Of a DNA stretch of 64,000 nucleotides, positions 54,666 through 64,000 are shown in pieces. The notes under the pieces were generated by a model that had not been told where the DNA came from, did no database searches, and saw only the letters and a program-made list of their open reading frames with translations. This DNA comes from Oleispira antarctica RB-8 (GTDB lineage: Bacteria; Pseudomonadota; Gammaproteobacteria; Pseudomonadales; Oceanobacteraceae), in contig FO203512.1 of assembly GCA_000967895.1 (NCBI GenBank), forward strand, positions 693,582 to 757,581. The letters are read 5' to 3'. Every line of letters starts with the position of its first letter. Within the stretch, counting starts at the first letter, position 1. The position numbers and the translations under genes are program-made.

Positions 54666-56366
54666 CTAGCCATTGCCCATGGCAAGCATTTCTTGCGCAT
54701 GGTCTAGCGTATGTTGCGTGATTTCGACGCCGCCTAGCATACGAGCAATTTCTTCGGTGCGCTGTTTATTATCGAGCGGACGAATGTTGGTAAAGGTCTG
54801 CTCATCACCGGCGATCTTGCTCACTTGTAGGTGATTTTGTGCTTGTGCCGCAACTTGTGGTTGGTGGGTTACACACAATACTTGGCTATGTTTGCCAAGC
54901 TCATTCAATAAGCGCCCGACGCGTTCTGCGGTGCCTCCACCAATACCTACGTCCACTTCATCAAAAATCAGACTAGGGATATTACTGGTTTGCGCGGTAA
55001 TCACCTGAATCGCTAAGCTGATGCGTGAAAGTTCACCCCCAGATGCAACCTTGCAGAGCTGGCCCATGGGCATGCCAGGGTTGGTTTGCACTAACAAATC
55101 GATGTGATCAATACCGCTGCTATTGGCGTATTGTTCGTCGCTTTTTATATCAGTTTCTAAGCGAGCATTACCCAGTGCGAGCGCTTCAAAGTGAGTATTC
55201 ACTTCTTTGTCGAGCTTGCCCGCTGCTTTGTGGCGTTTTTTACTCAGTTGTTGTGCCAGCTTTAAATAGGCTTTTTCAAGATCACTGACTTGCTGGATTA
55301 ATTCTTCCATGTCGTCATCACTGAAGTTCAAGGCGCTGAGTTTGTCGCTCAATTCTTGCCAAGTATCGTACAGGGCATCGGCGCGTACTTGATGCTTTCT
55401 GGCTAGGTCGTAAATAGATCCAAGGCGCTGGTCTATTTGCTGTAAGCGCTGTGGGTTAATTTCAACCTTGTTTATATAGTCGTGCAGCGAGTCGTTGGCT
55501 TCTTGCAGTTGGATTTGTGCTTGATTAAGAAATTCACGGCTTTCTTTTAATGTTTCATTATCGTCATCAATTTGATCAAGCTGTTGAATTGCTTGCTGAA
55601 CTTGTTGTAATGCGCTGTCTTGAGAGTTTGAACGCGAGCTGGATGAGTCATCGTTGTTGCCATCGGCGCAAAGTGTGAGTGCTTGCTGACCTGAAAACAT
55701 GATGGCATCGGCGTTACTTAAACGTTTTAGCTCGGCTTCTAACTCAGCGACTTCTTTTTCGACCAGCTGTAAATTATCCAGCTCTTGTACTTGGTAGGTG
55801 AGTAGCTGACGCTGGGCTTGTTGCTCGGCGCTATCTTCTTGTAGATTATTCTTTTGTTTTAATTTTTCTTGCCATGCTTGAAAAGCTTGTTTGGTCTTAA
55901 GCGTTAGGCTGCGTGTGCCTGCGTAGTTATCGAGTAGCTTTCTGGGCGCGTCTTTTTGCATTAACGACTGGTGGGCATGCTGGCCATGAATATCGATGAG
56001 TTGGTTGGCCAGAGCTTTCAATTCTGTAGCGGAAGCGTTGCGGCCATTAATATAACCTCGGCTACGGCCTTCTTGAGTAATTACGCGGCGTAATATGCAG
56101 GTATCGTCTTCGATAGGGTAGTCGTGACTGTCGAGCCACTGAGATACTTTGTCGCTAATAATAAAGGTTGCGCTGATGTCGGCTTTTTCGGCGCCTTTAC
56201 GCACAACGTTGTCACCAATTCGATTGCCGAGTGCTAGGCCTAGAGCCCCTAATAGAATGGACTTACCAGCACCTGTCTCGCCGGTGATGGTGGTCATTCC
56301 TGCTTTTAGCTCAAGTTCAAGATGCTCAACCAGAGTAAATTGTGAAATCGATAAATGAACAAGCAT
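54666..56366 (-). CDS. recN: DNA repair ATPase RecN
   Basis: A 566-residue SMC-like protein acting in double-strand break repair. Walker A GETGAGKSILLGALGLALG is near residue 29; a long coiled coil spans about 160-380; the signature is VASGGELSRISLAIQV; Walker B is SLIFDEVDVGIGG. Length is normal (550-560 usual). Divergent from grpE. Confidence 0.96.
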   Translation of the reverse strand: MLVHLSISQFTLVEHLELELKAGMTTITGETGAGKSILLGALGLALGNRIGDNVVRKGAEKADISATFIISDKVSQWLDSHDYPIEDDTCILRRVITQEGRSRGYINGRNASATELKALANQLIDIHGQHAHQSLMQKDAPRKLLDNYAGTRSLTLKTKQAFQAWQEKLKQKNNLQEDSAEQQAQRQLLTYQVQELDNLQLVEKEVAELEAELKRLSNADAIMFSGQQALTLCADGNNDDSSSSRSNSQDSALQQVQQAIQQLDQIDDDNETLKESREFLNQAQIQLQEANDSLHDYINKVEINPQRLQQIDQRLGSIYDLARKHQVRADALYDTWQELSDKLSALNFSDDDMEELIQQVSDLEKAYLKLAQQLSKKRHKAAGKLDKEVNTHFEALALGNARLETDIKSDEQYANSSGIDHIDLLVQTNPGMPMGQLCKVASGGELSRISLAIQVITAQTSNIPSLIFDEVDVGIGGGTAERVGRLLNELGKHSQVLCVTHQPQVAAQAQNHLQVSKIAGDEQTFTNIRPLDNKQRTEEIARMLGGVEITQHTLDHAQEMLAMGNG

Positions 56367-56520
56367 ATTAGGCTCCTGCTATGCAGCGTAAGTCGTCGGT
56401 CTTTTTTAGTATAGTTGATTGTATATTCATACAGTGTTTATTTGTACAGTAAAACTATTATCTGGGCAAGTGTCTGGGTAAGCAATAAACAATTTAGACT
56501 GTTTTTGTTGATTTTACGCC

Positions 56521-56549
56521 CTTGAAAGGAAGATGCTCAGCCCCATATA
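56521..56549 (+). promoter_or_regulatory. Candidate sigma-32 heat-shock promoter upstream of grpE
   Basis: CTTGAAA (56521-56527) and CCCCATATA (56541-56549) are separated by 13 bases, close to the RpoH consensus. It lies about 75 bp before the grpE start. Confidence 0.8.
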
Positions 56550-56622
56550 GATTTCACATAAAGAAACTCGCTAGTAACATTGCTAGTAAATTAGGGTTAA
56601 GTGCATCTTAGAGGAAATATTC

Positions 56623-57210
56623 ATGTCACAGCAGAATGACGAAAACTTAGAAACCACTCCTGTTGATGTGGAAGAGCAGATAAATGCAGCAGAAGAGCAA
56701 GCTGTTGAAGAATTATCTGTTGAAGAAGCATTGAAAATTGAATTAGTGGCCACACAAAATGAAGTGGCTGAGCTAAAAGACCAAATGCTGCGTGTACAGG
56801 CAGACGCACAAAACGTACGCCGCCGTTCAGAGCAAGATGTTGAAAAAGCGCATAAGTTTGGTCAAGAAAAGCTTTCACGCGAATTGTTGTCAGTATTAGA
56901 TAACTTAGAGCGTGCGCTTGCGGCAACGCCAGAAGATGAAGCAACGAAAGCATTGCGTGATGGTGTTGATATGACCTTGCAGGGTTTTATATCGACGCTG
57001 GCTAAGTTTAATGTTGAAGCGATTGATCCGCAGGGTGAAACGTTTAATCCTGAATATCATCAGGCAATGGCGATGCAAGAAAATGCTGACTTTCCACCCA
57101 ATACGGTGATGGCAGTTATGCAAAAAGGTTATAGCTTGCACGGTCGCTTATTACGTCCTGCGATGGTTATGGTATCGAAAGGTGCACCAACCATCGATGA
57201 AAATGCCTAA
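56623..57210 (+). CDS. grpE: Nucleotide-exchange factor GrpE
   Basis: A 195-residue co-chaperone. A long N-terminal coiled coil (about 40-95) is followed by the GrpE core: VRRRSEQDVEKAHKFGQEKL, LLSVLDNLERAL and the C-terminal beta domain with VMAVMQKGYSLHGRLLRPAMVMVSKG. It releases ADP from DnaK. It is the first gene of the heat-shock unit. Confidence 0.97.
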   Translation: MSQQNDENLETTPVDVEEQINAAEEQAVEELSVEEALKIELVATQNEVAELKDQMLRVQADAQNVRRRSEQDVEKAHKFGQEKLSRELLSVLDNLERALAATPEDEATKALRDGVDMTLQGFISTLAKFNVEAIDPQGETFNPEYHQAMAMQENADFPPNTVMAVMQKGYSLHGRLLRPAMVMVSKGAPTIDENA

Positions 57211-57285
57211 CGCTTATTAATAGTGTCTAAAGCGCATTAAAAGTTGATTAAAGGTTAAAAAAACAGCAAATAATGCAGTTTTAAC

Positions 57286-57314
57286 CTTGAAATATGAAAG
57301 CTGAGACTCATATA
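57286..57314 (+). promoter_or_regulatory. Second candidate sigma-32 promoter upstream of dnaK
   Basis: CTTGAAA (57286-57292) and CTCATATA (57307-57314) with a 14-base spacer. The -10 region departs from CCCCAT at one base. It may give dnaK its own heat-shock promoter. Confidence 0.55.
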
Positions 57315-57406
57315 AGTTTCATCAAAGCAAAAACATTTTTAACGATTGATTAATCGTTTATTGAAATTAAGATCTGGCACCGCCAGACAGATTGGAGATC
57401 CAAATC

Positions 57407-59323
57407 ATGGGTAGAATCATTGGTATTGATTTAGGTACAACTAACTCTTGTATCGCTGTATTAGACGGCAAAACACCAAAAGTAATCGAGAACGCTGAAG
57501 GCGATCGCACAACACCTTCTGTTATCGCTTATACCGCTGACGAAATATTGGTAGGTCAACCTGCTAAGCGTCAAGCTGTTACGAATCCAGCAAATACAAT
57601 CTTCGCTGTAAAGCGTTTGATTGGTCGTAAATTTAAAGATGATGTTGTGCAAAAAGACATCTCTATGGTTCCTTACAAAATTATTGCAGCTGATAATGGC
57701 GATGCATGGGTTGAAGCTAACGGTAAGAAGATGGCTCCGCCACAAATCTCTGCTGAAATCTTGAAGAAGATGAAGAAAACAGCTGAAGACTATTTGGGTG
57801 AGCCAGTAACAGAAGCGGTTATTACTGTTCCTGCTTATTTTAACGATCAGCAGCGTCAAGCAACTAAAGATGCCGGTAAAATCGCTGGTTTAGAAGTTAA
57901 GCGTATTATCAACGAGCCAACAGCAGCTGCACTTGCGTATGGTCTAGATCACACTACTGGCGATAAAACGATCGCAGTATACGATTTAGGTGGTGGTACA
58001 TTCGATATCTCTATCATCGAAATTGCTGATGTAGATGGCGAAACTCAATTCGAAGTATTGTCTACTAACGGTGATACGTTCTTGGGTGGTGAAGATTTCG
58101 ATATGCGCATGATCGATTATCTTGCGGCCGAGTTTAAGAAAGAAACGGGTATGGATCTTAAAGGTGATCCACTAGCAATGCAGCGCTTGAAAGAAGCGGG
58201 CGAAAAAGCGAAAGTTGAATTGTCTTCTGCACAACATACTGACGTTAACCTGCCTTACATCACTGCTGATGCAACAGGTCCTAAGCACTTAAACGTTAAA
58301 GTAACGCGTGCAAAATTAGAAAGCTTGGTTGAAGACTTAGTTGCTAAGACGATTGAACCTTGTCGTATCGCGCTTAAGGATGCTGATTTGTCAGCGTCTG
58401 AAATCGACGAGATCATCATTGTTGGTGGTCAGACTCGTATGCCTTTAGTGCAAGCTAAAGTTGCAGAGTTCTTTGGTAAAGAGCCACGTAAAGATGTTAA
58501 CCCAGATGAAGCTGTTGCTATTGGCGCAGCCGTTCAAGGTGGTGTTCTAGCCGGTGACGTTACTGACGTTCTATTGCTAGACGTTACGCCTTTGACTTTA
58601 GGCATCGAAACAATGGGTGGCGTTGCTACAGCAGTCATCGAGAAGAACACAACGATTCCTTCTAAGAAATCGCAAACCTTCTCTACAGCTGATGACAATC
58701 AAGCGGCTGTAACGATTCACATCGTTCAGGGTGAGCGTAAGCAAGCGTCAGAGAATAAGTCTTTAGGTCGTTTCGATTTGGCTGACATTCCACCAGCTCC
58801 ACGTGGCATGCCTCAGATCGAAGTTACTTTTGACATCGATGCTAACGGTATCTTGAACGTTTCAGCTAAAGATAAAGCGACAGGCAAAGAACAGTCTATC
58901 GTGATTAAATCTTCTTCTGGCTTGAGCGATGAAGAAATTGAAAAAATGGTTCAAGACGCTGAAGCTAACTCTGAAGCGGATAAGATCTTTGAAGAAATGA
59001 TTCAAGTTCGTAACACCGCTGATGGCCTTGTTCACGCAACGAAGAAAACTTTGGAAGAAGCCGGCGACAAAGCCACTGCTGAAGAAAAAGAAGTGATTGA
59101 AAAAGCAATTGCCGACGTTGAAGAAGCATTGAAAGGTGAAGACAAGGCCGCTATCGAAACTGCGACGGCAGCGTTGACTGAAGCCTCTTCTGGTTTAGCG
59201 CAAAAGCTTTACGCTGAGCAGGCCGAGCAACAAGCTGGCGCTGAAGGCGGCGAGCAAGCTCAAGAAGCTGGTAAAGACGACGATGTTGTTGATGCTGAGT
59301 TTGAAGAAGTTAAAGATAAATAA
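57407..59323 (+). CDS. dnaK: Chaperone DnaK (Hsp70)
   Basis: A 638-residue chaperone from ATG 57407 behind GGAGAT (a TTG at 57392 would add five residues). Hallmarks are [12 protein letters not shown] (ATP-binding), [27 protein letters not shown] and the substrate-binding domain [24 protein letters not shown]. The C-terminal EEVKDK end is normal. It works with GrpE and DnaJ encoded on either side. Confidence 0.98.
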   Translation: MGRIIGIDLGTTNSCIAVLDGKTPKVIENAEGDRTTPSVIAYTADEILVGQPAKRQAVTNPANTIFAVKRLIGRKFKDDVVQKDISMVPYKIIAADNGDAWVEANGKKMAPPQISAEILKKMKKTAEDYLGEPVTEAVITVPAYFNDQQRQATKDAGKIAGLEVKRIINEPTAAALAYGLDHTTGDKTIAVYDLGGGTFDISIIEIADVDGETQFEVLSTNGDTFLGGEDFDMRMIDYLAAEFKKETGMDLKGDPLAMQRLKEAGEKAKVELSSAQHTDVNLPYITADATGPKHLNVKVTRAKLESLVEDLVAKTIEPCRIALKDADLSASEIDEIIIVGGQTRMPLVQAKVAEFFGKEPRKDVNPDEAVAIGAAVQGGVLAGDVTDVLLLDVTPLTLGIETMGGVATAVIEKNTTIPSKKSQTFSTADDNQAAVTIHIVQGERKQASENKSLGRFDLADIPPAPRGMPQIEVTFDIDANGILNVSAKDKATGKEQSIVIKSSSGLSDEEIEKMVQDAEANSEADKIFEEMIQVRNTADGLVHATKKTLEEAGDKATAEEKEVIEKAIADVEEALKGEDKAAIETATAALTEASSGLAQKLYAEQAEQQAGAEGGEQAQEAGKDDDVVDAEFEEVKDK

Positions 59324-59349
59324 TCACCGCGTTTTAATGTGATTATTCG

Positions 59350-59385
59350 AACGCGGCCTCCTGTTACAGGGATGCCGCGTTTTTG
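59350..59385 (+). terminator. Hairpin in the dnaK-dnaJ spacer
   Basis: AACGCGGC (59350-59357) pairs with GCCGCGTT (59374-59381), followed by a T-run. It may partly terminate dnaK transcripts and lower dnaJ expression. Confidence 0.6.
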
Positions 59386-59479
59386 CGTTATATTAGTACC
59401 TGCTTTTGGCGTCAGTGTTTAAGCTGATTTTAGCTAATTATTTAAAGCCGGGTTGTTAGTCAAGTGTCAGGGCACAGAA

Positions 59480-61451
<1,972 letters not shown>

Positions 61452-61498
61452 TAACTTGCAGTTGTTATAAGTCATTCATCTGAATATATCGATTTTAA

Positions 61499-61522
61499 AA
61501 AAACCAGCTGCGGCTGGTTTTT
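61499..61522 (+). terminator. Terminator after dapB
   Basis: AAACCAGC (61501-61508) pairs with GCTGGTTT (61513-61520), followed by a long T-run. Confidence 0.9.
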
Positions 61523-61652
61523 TTGTGTCTGCAGTTAATATAAAAGTAGTACTAAGTCACGAAAAGGAAGATCTGTTTCTTAAGATAATTGATGACTAAG
61601 AATGAGTTTGCTAAACTCACCGCGCTTATAATTTTATGGATGAAATAAGACT

Positions 61653-64000
61653 ATGTCTTCAGCAAACGGATCATTACTGTGCAACCTTACGTACACCTCT
61701 AAAAAAATTCTCGTACCTCTCTTCTCAATTTTTACATTATTACTGAGCTTAAATGGCTTTGCCGCTAATGGTGCGGACAATCTTGGTCGTGCTGATTATG
61801 ACCTTGATGATGATGGTCTAATCGAAATTAATGACCTTGCTGATCTTGATGAAATTCGAAATAACCTCGATGGAAAAACGCTTTATGGTTCAAATACTGG
61901 CTGCCCAAATGCTGAAGACGGTGCGGTTAATGGGGGTTGTATTGGTTTTGAGTTAACGGCTGACCTTGATTTTGATACTAATAGTGATGGTGTTGTTAAC
62001 TTTGACGACGATTATCGGAACAGGAATAATCGAGGTATAGCTGAAGGCTGGCTACCAATTGGTGATTCTAGTAACTATTTCAGTACTAATTTTAATGGCA
62101 ATGGCCATGTGATTAAAAACTTAAATATTAATCGTCCAGCTAAAAATAATATTGGATTATTTGGCTACATTCAGGGTGCTCGAATTGAAAATATTGCTCT
62201 TGGTGGTTTTCATAGTTTCATCACTGGTCAAAACTTCGTAGGAGTATTAGTGGGTAATGCTAGTTCGAATAATCAAATTCGTAATACTTCCATTGGGGCG
62301 AACGTTCAGGGGGATAATTACGTTGCAGGTCTTGTTGGTCAGGCTAATGCAGGAACTCATATTGAAAATAGTTTTGTCTCTGGTTCAGCCAGGGGGGGAG
62401 AGTATGTTGGTGGCTTAGTCGGTAAATTAAGAGGAAGCTCCATTAGCCAGTCATTAAGCACATCAAGTGTTTCAGGTAATAGAGATACAGGTGGCTTGAT
62501 TGGTGATGTCTATGATGCCGATGTTATTAGCAGCTATTGGTCCAAAAATACTAGTGGTCAGGATTATAGTGCAGGAAGTTCAGAAGCCAGTAGCTATGTA
62601 GGTTTAAACCTTGCAGTCTTGCAATGTGCAGCGGCTGAAAATACCGATTCTACTACAGGCTGCGTCTCAGCTGATGGCAGTGATGAAGGCTTGAGTGCGG
62701 CAGTGATTCTTTATAAAAATTGGGATCCTGCAGTATGGGATTTTGGTATTGATCCAAATGCAAGCGAGCAGCTGCCAGGTTTAAAATTCAATGGGCAAGT
62801 AATACGTGATAATGATGCTGATGGGGTATTTGATGAGGATGATTCTTTTCCAAATAATCGCGCTGCTTCTCAAGATCTAGATACTGATGGATATCCCGAT
62901 GCTTGGTTGTTAACTTGTGATGAAGCTTGTATTCAAAATAGTGGCCTAACTTTTGATCATTTCCCAAACCATGCTTGGGCCGCTGTCGATGCTGATTTCG
63001 ATGGATTGCCGGATGGTGCTGAAAACTGTGTTTCTGAATGTATTCGTGATGGGTTAGCAATCGATAGTTTGCTAGGGGATTATGATAATGACGGTATTTT
63101 AGATTCTGTGGATACGGATGAGTACGGTGTCCCTAAGGTTGATATGAACGGTAACGGCTTAATCGACATTGATAGTTTAGATAAACTTAACGCTATGCGC
63201 TATCAATTACAGGGTATTGGCTTACAGCTGGAGGAGGCATCTACGGTGGTAACATCTGGCTGTCCTTTTCTTCTTTATCAGGGCAATTATCAGCAGCGCT
63301 GCTTTGGTTATGAATTAACGGCTGATCTTGATTTCGATACTAATGCGAATGGAGAATTTGATAGTGGGGATGCCTATTGGAATGAAAATTCTCAAGGTGT
63401 GGGTGAGGGATGGCAGCCAGTTGGTATTTATACTGATGGTTATGGCAGGACTCACTACCCGTTTAATGCTCAGTTTAACGGCAATGGATATGTGATTGAA
63501 AACTTAACTATTAATCGCCCGGACAGCTACGGAGTTGGTTTATTTGGCATGATTCGAGATTCCACCATTGAGAATTTAGCCATTGCTGGAGTTCATAGTT
63601 CAGTTGTTGGTTTTAGTAAGGTAGGAGTTGTAGCTGGCTATGCAGAAAATAGTCAGATCCTTAAGGTATTCATCGGAGCTAAGGTTCAAGGTGATAGTTT
63701 TGTGGCAGGGCTTGTTGGTAATATGAGGGAGGCGAGTCATGTCGAAGATACTATTGTCTCTGGCTCGGTTAGTGGTAATAGTTATATTGCTGGCTTAGCT
63801 GGGAGCTCCGGATCTGGCAGCAGTATTAGTCAGTCTTTAAGTACGGCAAATATTGTTGGGGATCTGTGGGTCGGTGGTTTAGTTAGCTCTGGTGATAATA
63901 CTCGTGTTGTTAACAGTTATTGGGCGAAGGATAGTAGTGGTCAAAATGATAGTGATGACAGTTCAGAGGCTAATAGTTATGTTGGCTTAGACTTAGTGAC
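61653..64000 (+). CDS. Large secreted GLUG-repeat/calcium-motif surface protein (partial)
   Basis: An open frame from ATG 61653 runs to the window end without a stop, at least 782 residues. The N-terminus has a hydrophobic signal (KKILVPLFSIFTLLLSLNGFAA, cut near residue 38). Two copies of a module of about 280 residues are seen (about 61790-62640 and 63125-64000). Each has DxDxDG calcium-type loops, then GWLPIGD or GWQPVGI, FNGNGHVIKNLNINRP and several GLUG-like units (VAGLVGQAN, VGGLVGKLRG). Thrombospondin-3-like acidic loops lie between them. This resembles adhesin-like surface proteins. The host or surface target is unknown. Confidence 0.8.
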   Translation, partial: MSSANGSLLCNLTYTSKKILVPLFSIFTLLLSLNGFAANGADNLGRADYDLDDDGLIEINDLADLDEIRNNLDGKTLYGSNTGCPNAEDGAVNGGCIGFELTADLDFDTNSDGVVNFDDDYRNRNNRGIAEGWLPIGDSSNYFSTNFNGNGHVIKNLNINRPAKNNIGLFGYIQGARIENIALGGFHSFITGQNFVGVLVGNASSNNQIRNTSIGANVQGDNYVAGLVGQANAGTHIENSFVSGSARGGEYVGGLVGKLRGSSISQSLSTSSVSGNRDTGGLIGDVYDADVISSYWSKNTSGQDYSAGSSEASSYVGLNLAVLQCAAAENTDSTTGCVSADGSDEGLSAAVILYKNWDPAVWDFGIDPNASEQLPGLKFNGQVIRDNDADGVFDEDDSFPNNRAASQDLDTDGYPDAWLLTCDEACIQNSGLTFDHFPNHAWAAVDADFDGLPDGAENCVSECIRDGLAIDSLLGDYDNDGILDSVDTDEYGVPKVDMNGNGLIDIDSLDKLNAMRYQLQGIGLQLEEASTVVTSGCPFLLYQGNYQQRCFGYELTADLDFDTNANGEFDSGDAYWNENSQGVGEGWQPVGIYTDGYGRTHYPFNAQFNGNGYVIENLTINRPDSYGVGLFGMIRDSTIENLAIAGVHSSVVGFSKVGVVAGYAENSQILKVFIGAKVQGDSFVAGLVGNMREASHVEDTIVSGSVSGNSYIAGLAGSSGSGSSISQSLSTANIVGDLWVGGLVSSGDNTRVVNSYWAKDSSGQNDSDDSSEANSYVGLDLV

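Overview
The window reads as chromosomal DNA of a marine-type gammaproteobacterium, probably Oceanospirillales or a relative. This is inferred from gene order (ssrA-smpB, then ratA-rnfH, bamE, fur, recN, grpE-dnaK-dnaJ-dapB), from a tmRNA tag ending ANDENYALAA, and from the moderately low G+C; no database search was possible. Conserved housekeeping genes fill the right third. The middle is a much rearranged defence and mobile region, and the left part is metabolic.

Left part (1-18.3 kb). A seven-gene minus-strand operon, urtABCDE-fmdA-fmdB, encodes an ABC importer of the urea/short-chain amide type, a formamidase and an FmdB zinc-ribbon protein. No urease genes are present, so formamide-like amides are the likely substrate. 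Divergent from it is a two-gene signalling unit: a permease-fused hybrid histidine kinase and a LuxR-type response regulator. The kinase gene is split by an IS256-family insertion with a clean 9-bp target duplication. A RimK-like ATP-grasp ligase with a GNAT/C39-peptidase-like fusion follows. Then come tauE, a pirin gene, a LysR regulator, a pirin remnant and azoR. Several palindromes lie in the intergenic spaces.

Middle part (19-50.2 kb). An IS66 element separates a small membrane-protein gene from its upstream region. Next are an unrecognised protein and a Sel1-repeat protein. Two type I restriction-modification loci follow, both on the minus strand. Locus A (24.4-32.4 kb) carries hsdR, hsdM with an in-frame amber stop, a RhuM-Fic fusion, hsdS and a GIY-YIG nuclease. 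Locus B (37.5-48.6 kb) carries a broken XRE regulator, hsdM, an hsdS with four TEL-type repeats, a PrrC/RloC-like ATPase with a possible anticodon-nuclease triad, a RhuM protein, a different hsdR, and a second GIY-YIG gene split by a second IS256 copy. Locus B is bordered by pieces of locus A (the GIY-YIG gene and hsdS 3' end on one side, a 201-bp hsdR 5' block on the other). This suggests that an A-like locus was duplicated and its core replaced. Locus B lies in a P4-like island of about 17.5 kb at the 3' end of ssrA. The island has an integrase, an AlpA gene broken by a second IS66 element, att-like ends, and GTACTACTA repeats near both ends.

Right part (50-64 kb). ssrA, smpB, an NSS-family transporter, ratA-rnfH, bamE, fur, recN, then grpE-dnaK-dnaJ-dapB with two candidate sigma-32 promoters. 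The last feature is the start of a large secreted, calcium-motif and GLUG-repeat surface protein, which runs off the window end.

The most notable signals are the nested duplication and replacement of the type I R-M loci, the candidate anticodon-nuclease guard, the repeat-variable hsdS, the decayed alleles (hsdM amber, XRE amber, GIY to RIY, split alpA), and the IS-broken permease-kinase beside the amide operon.
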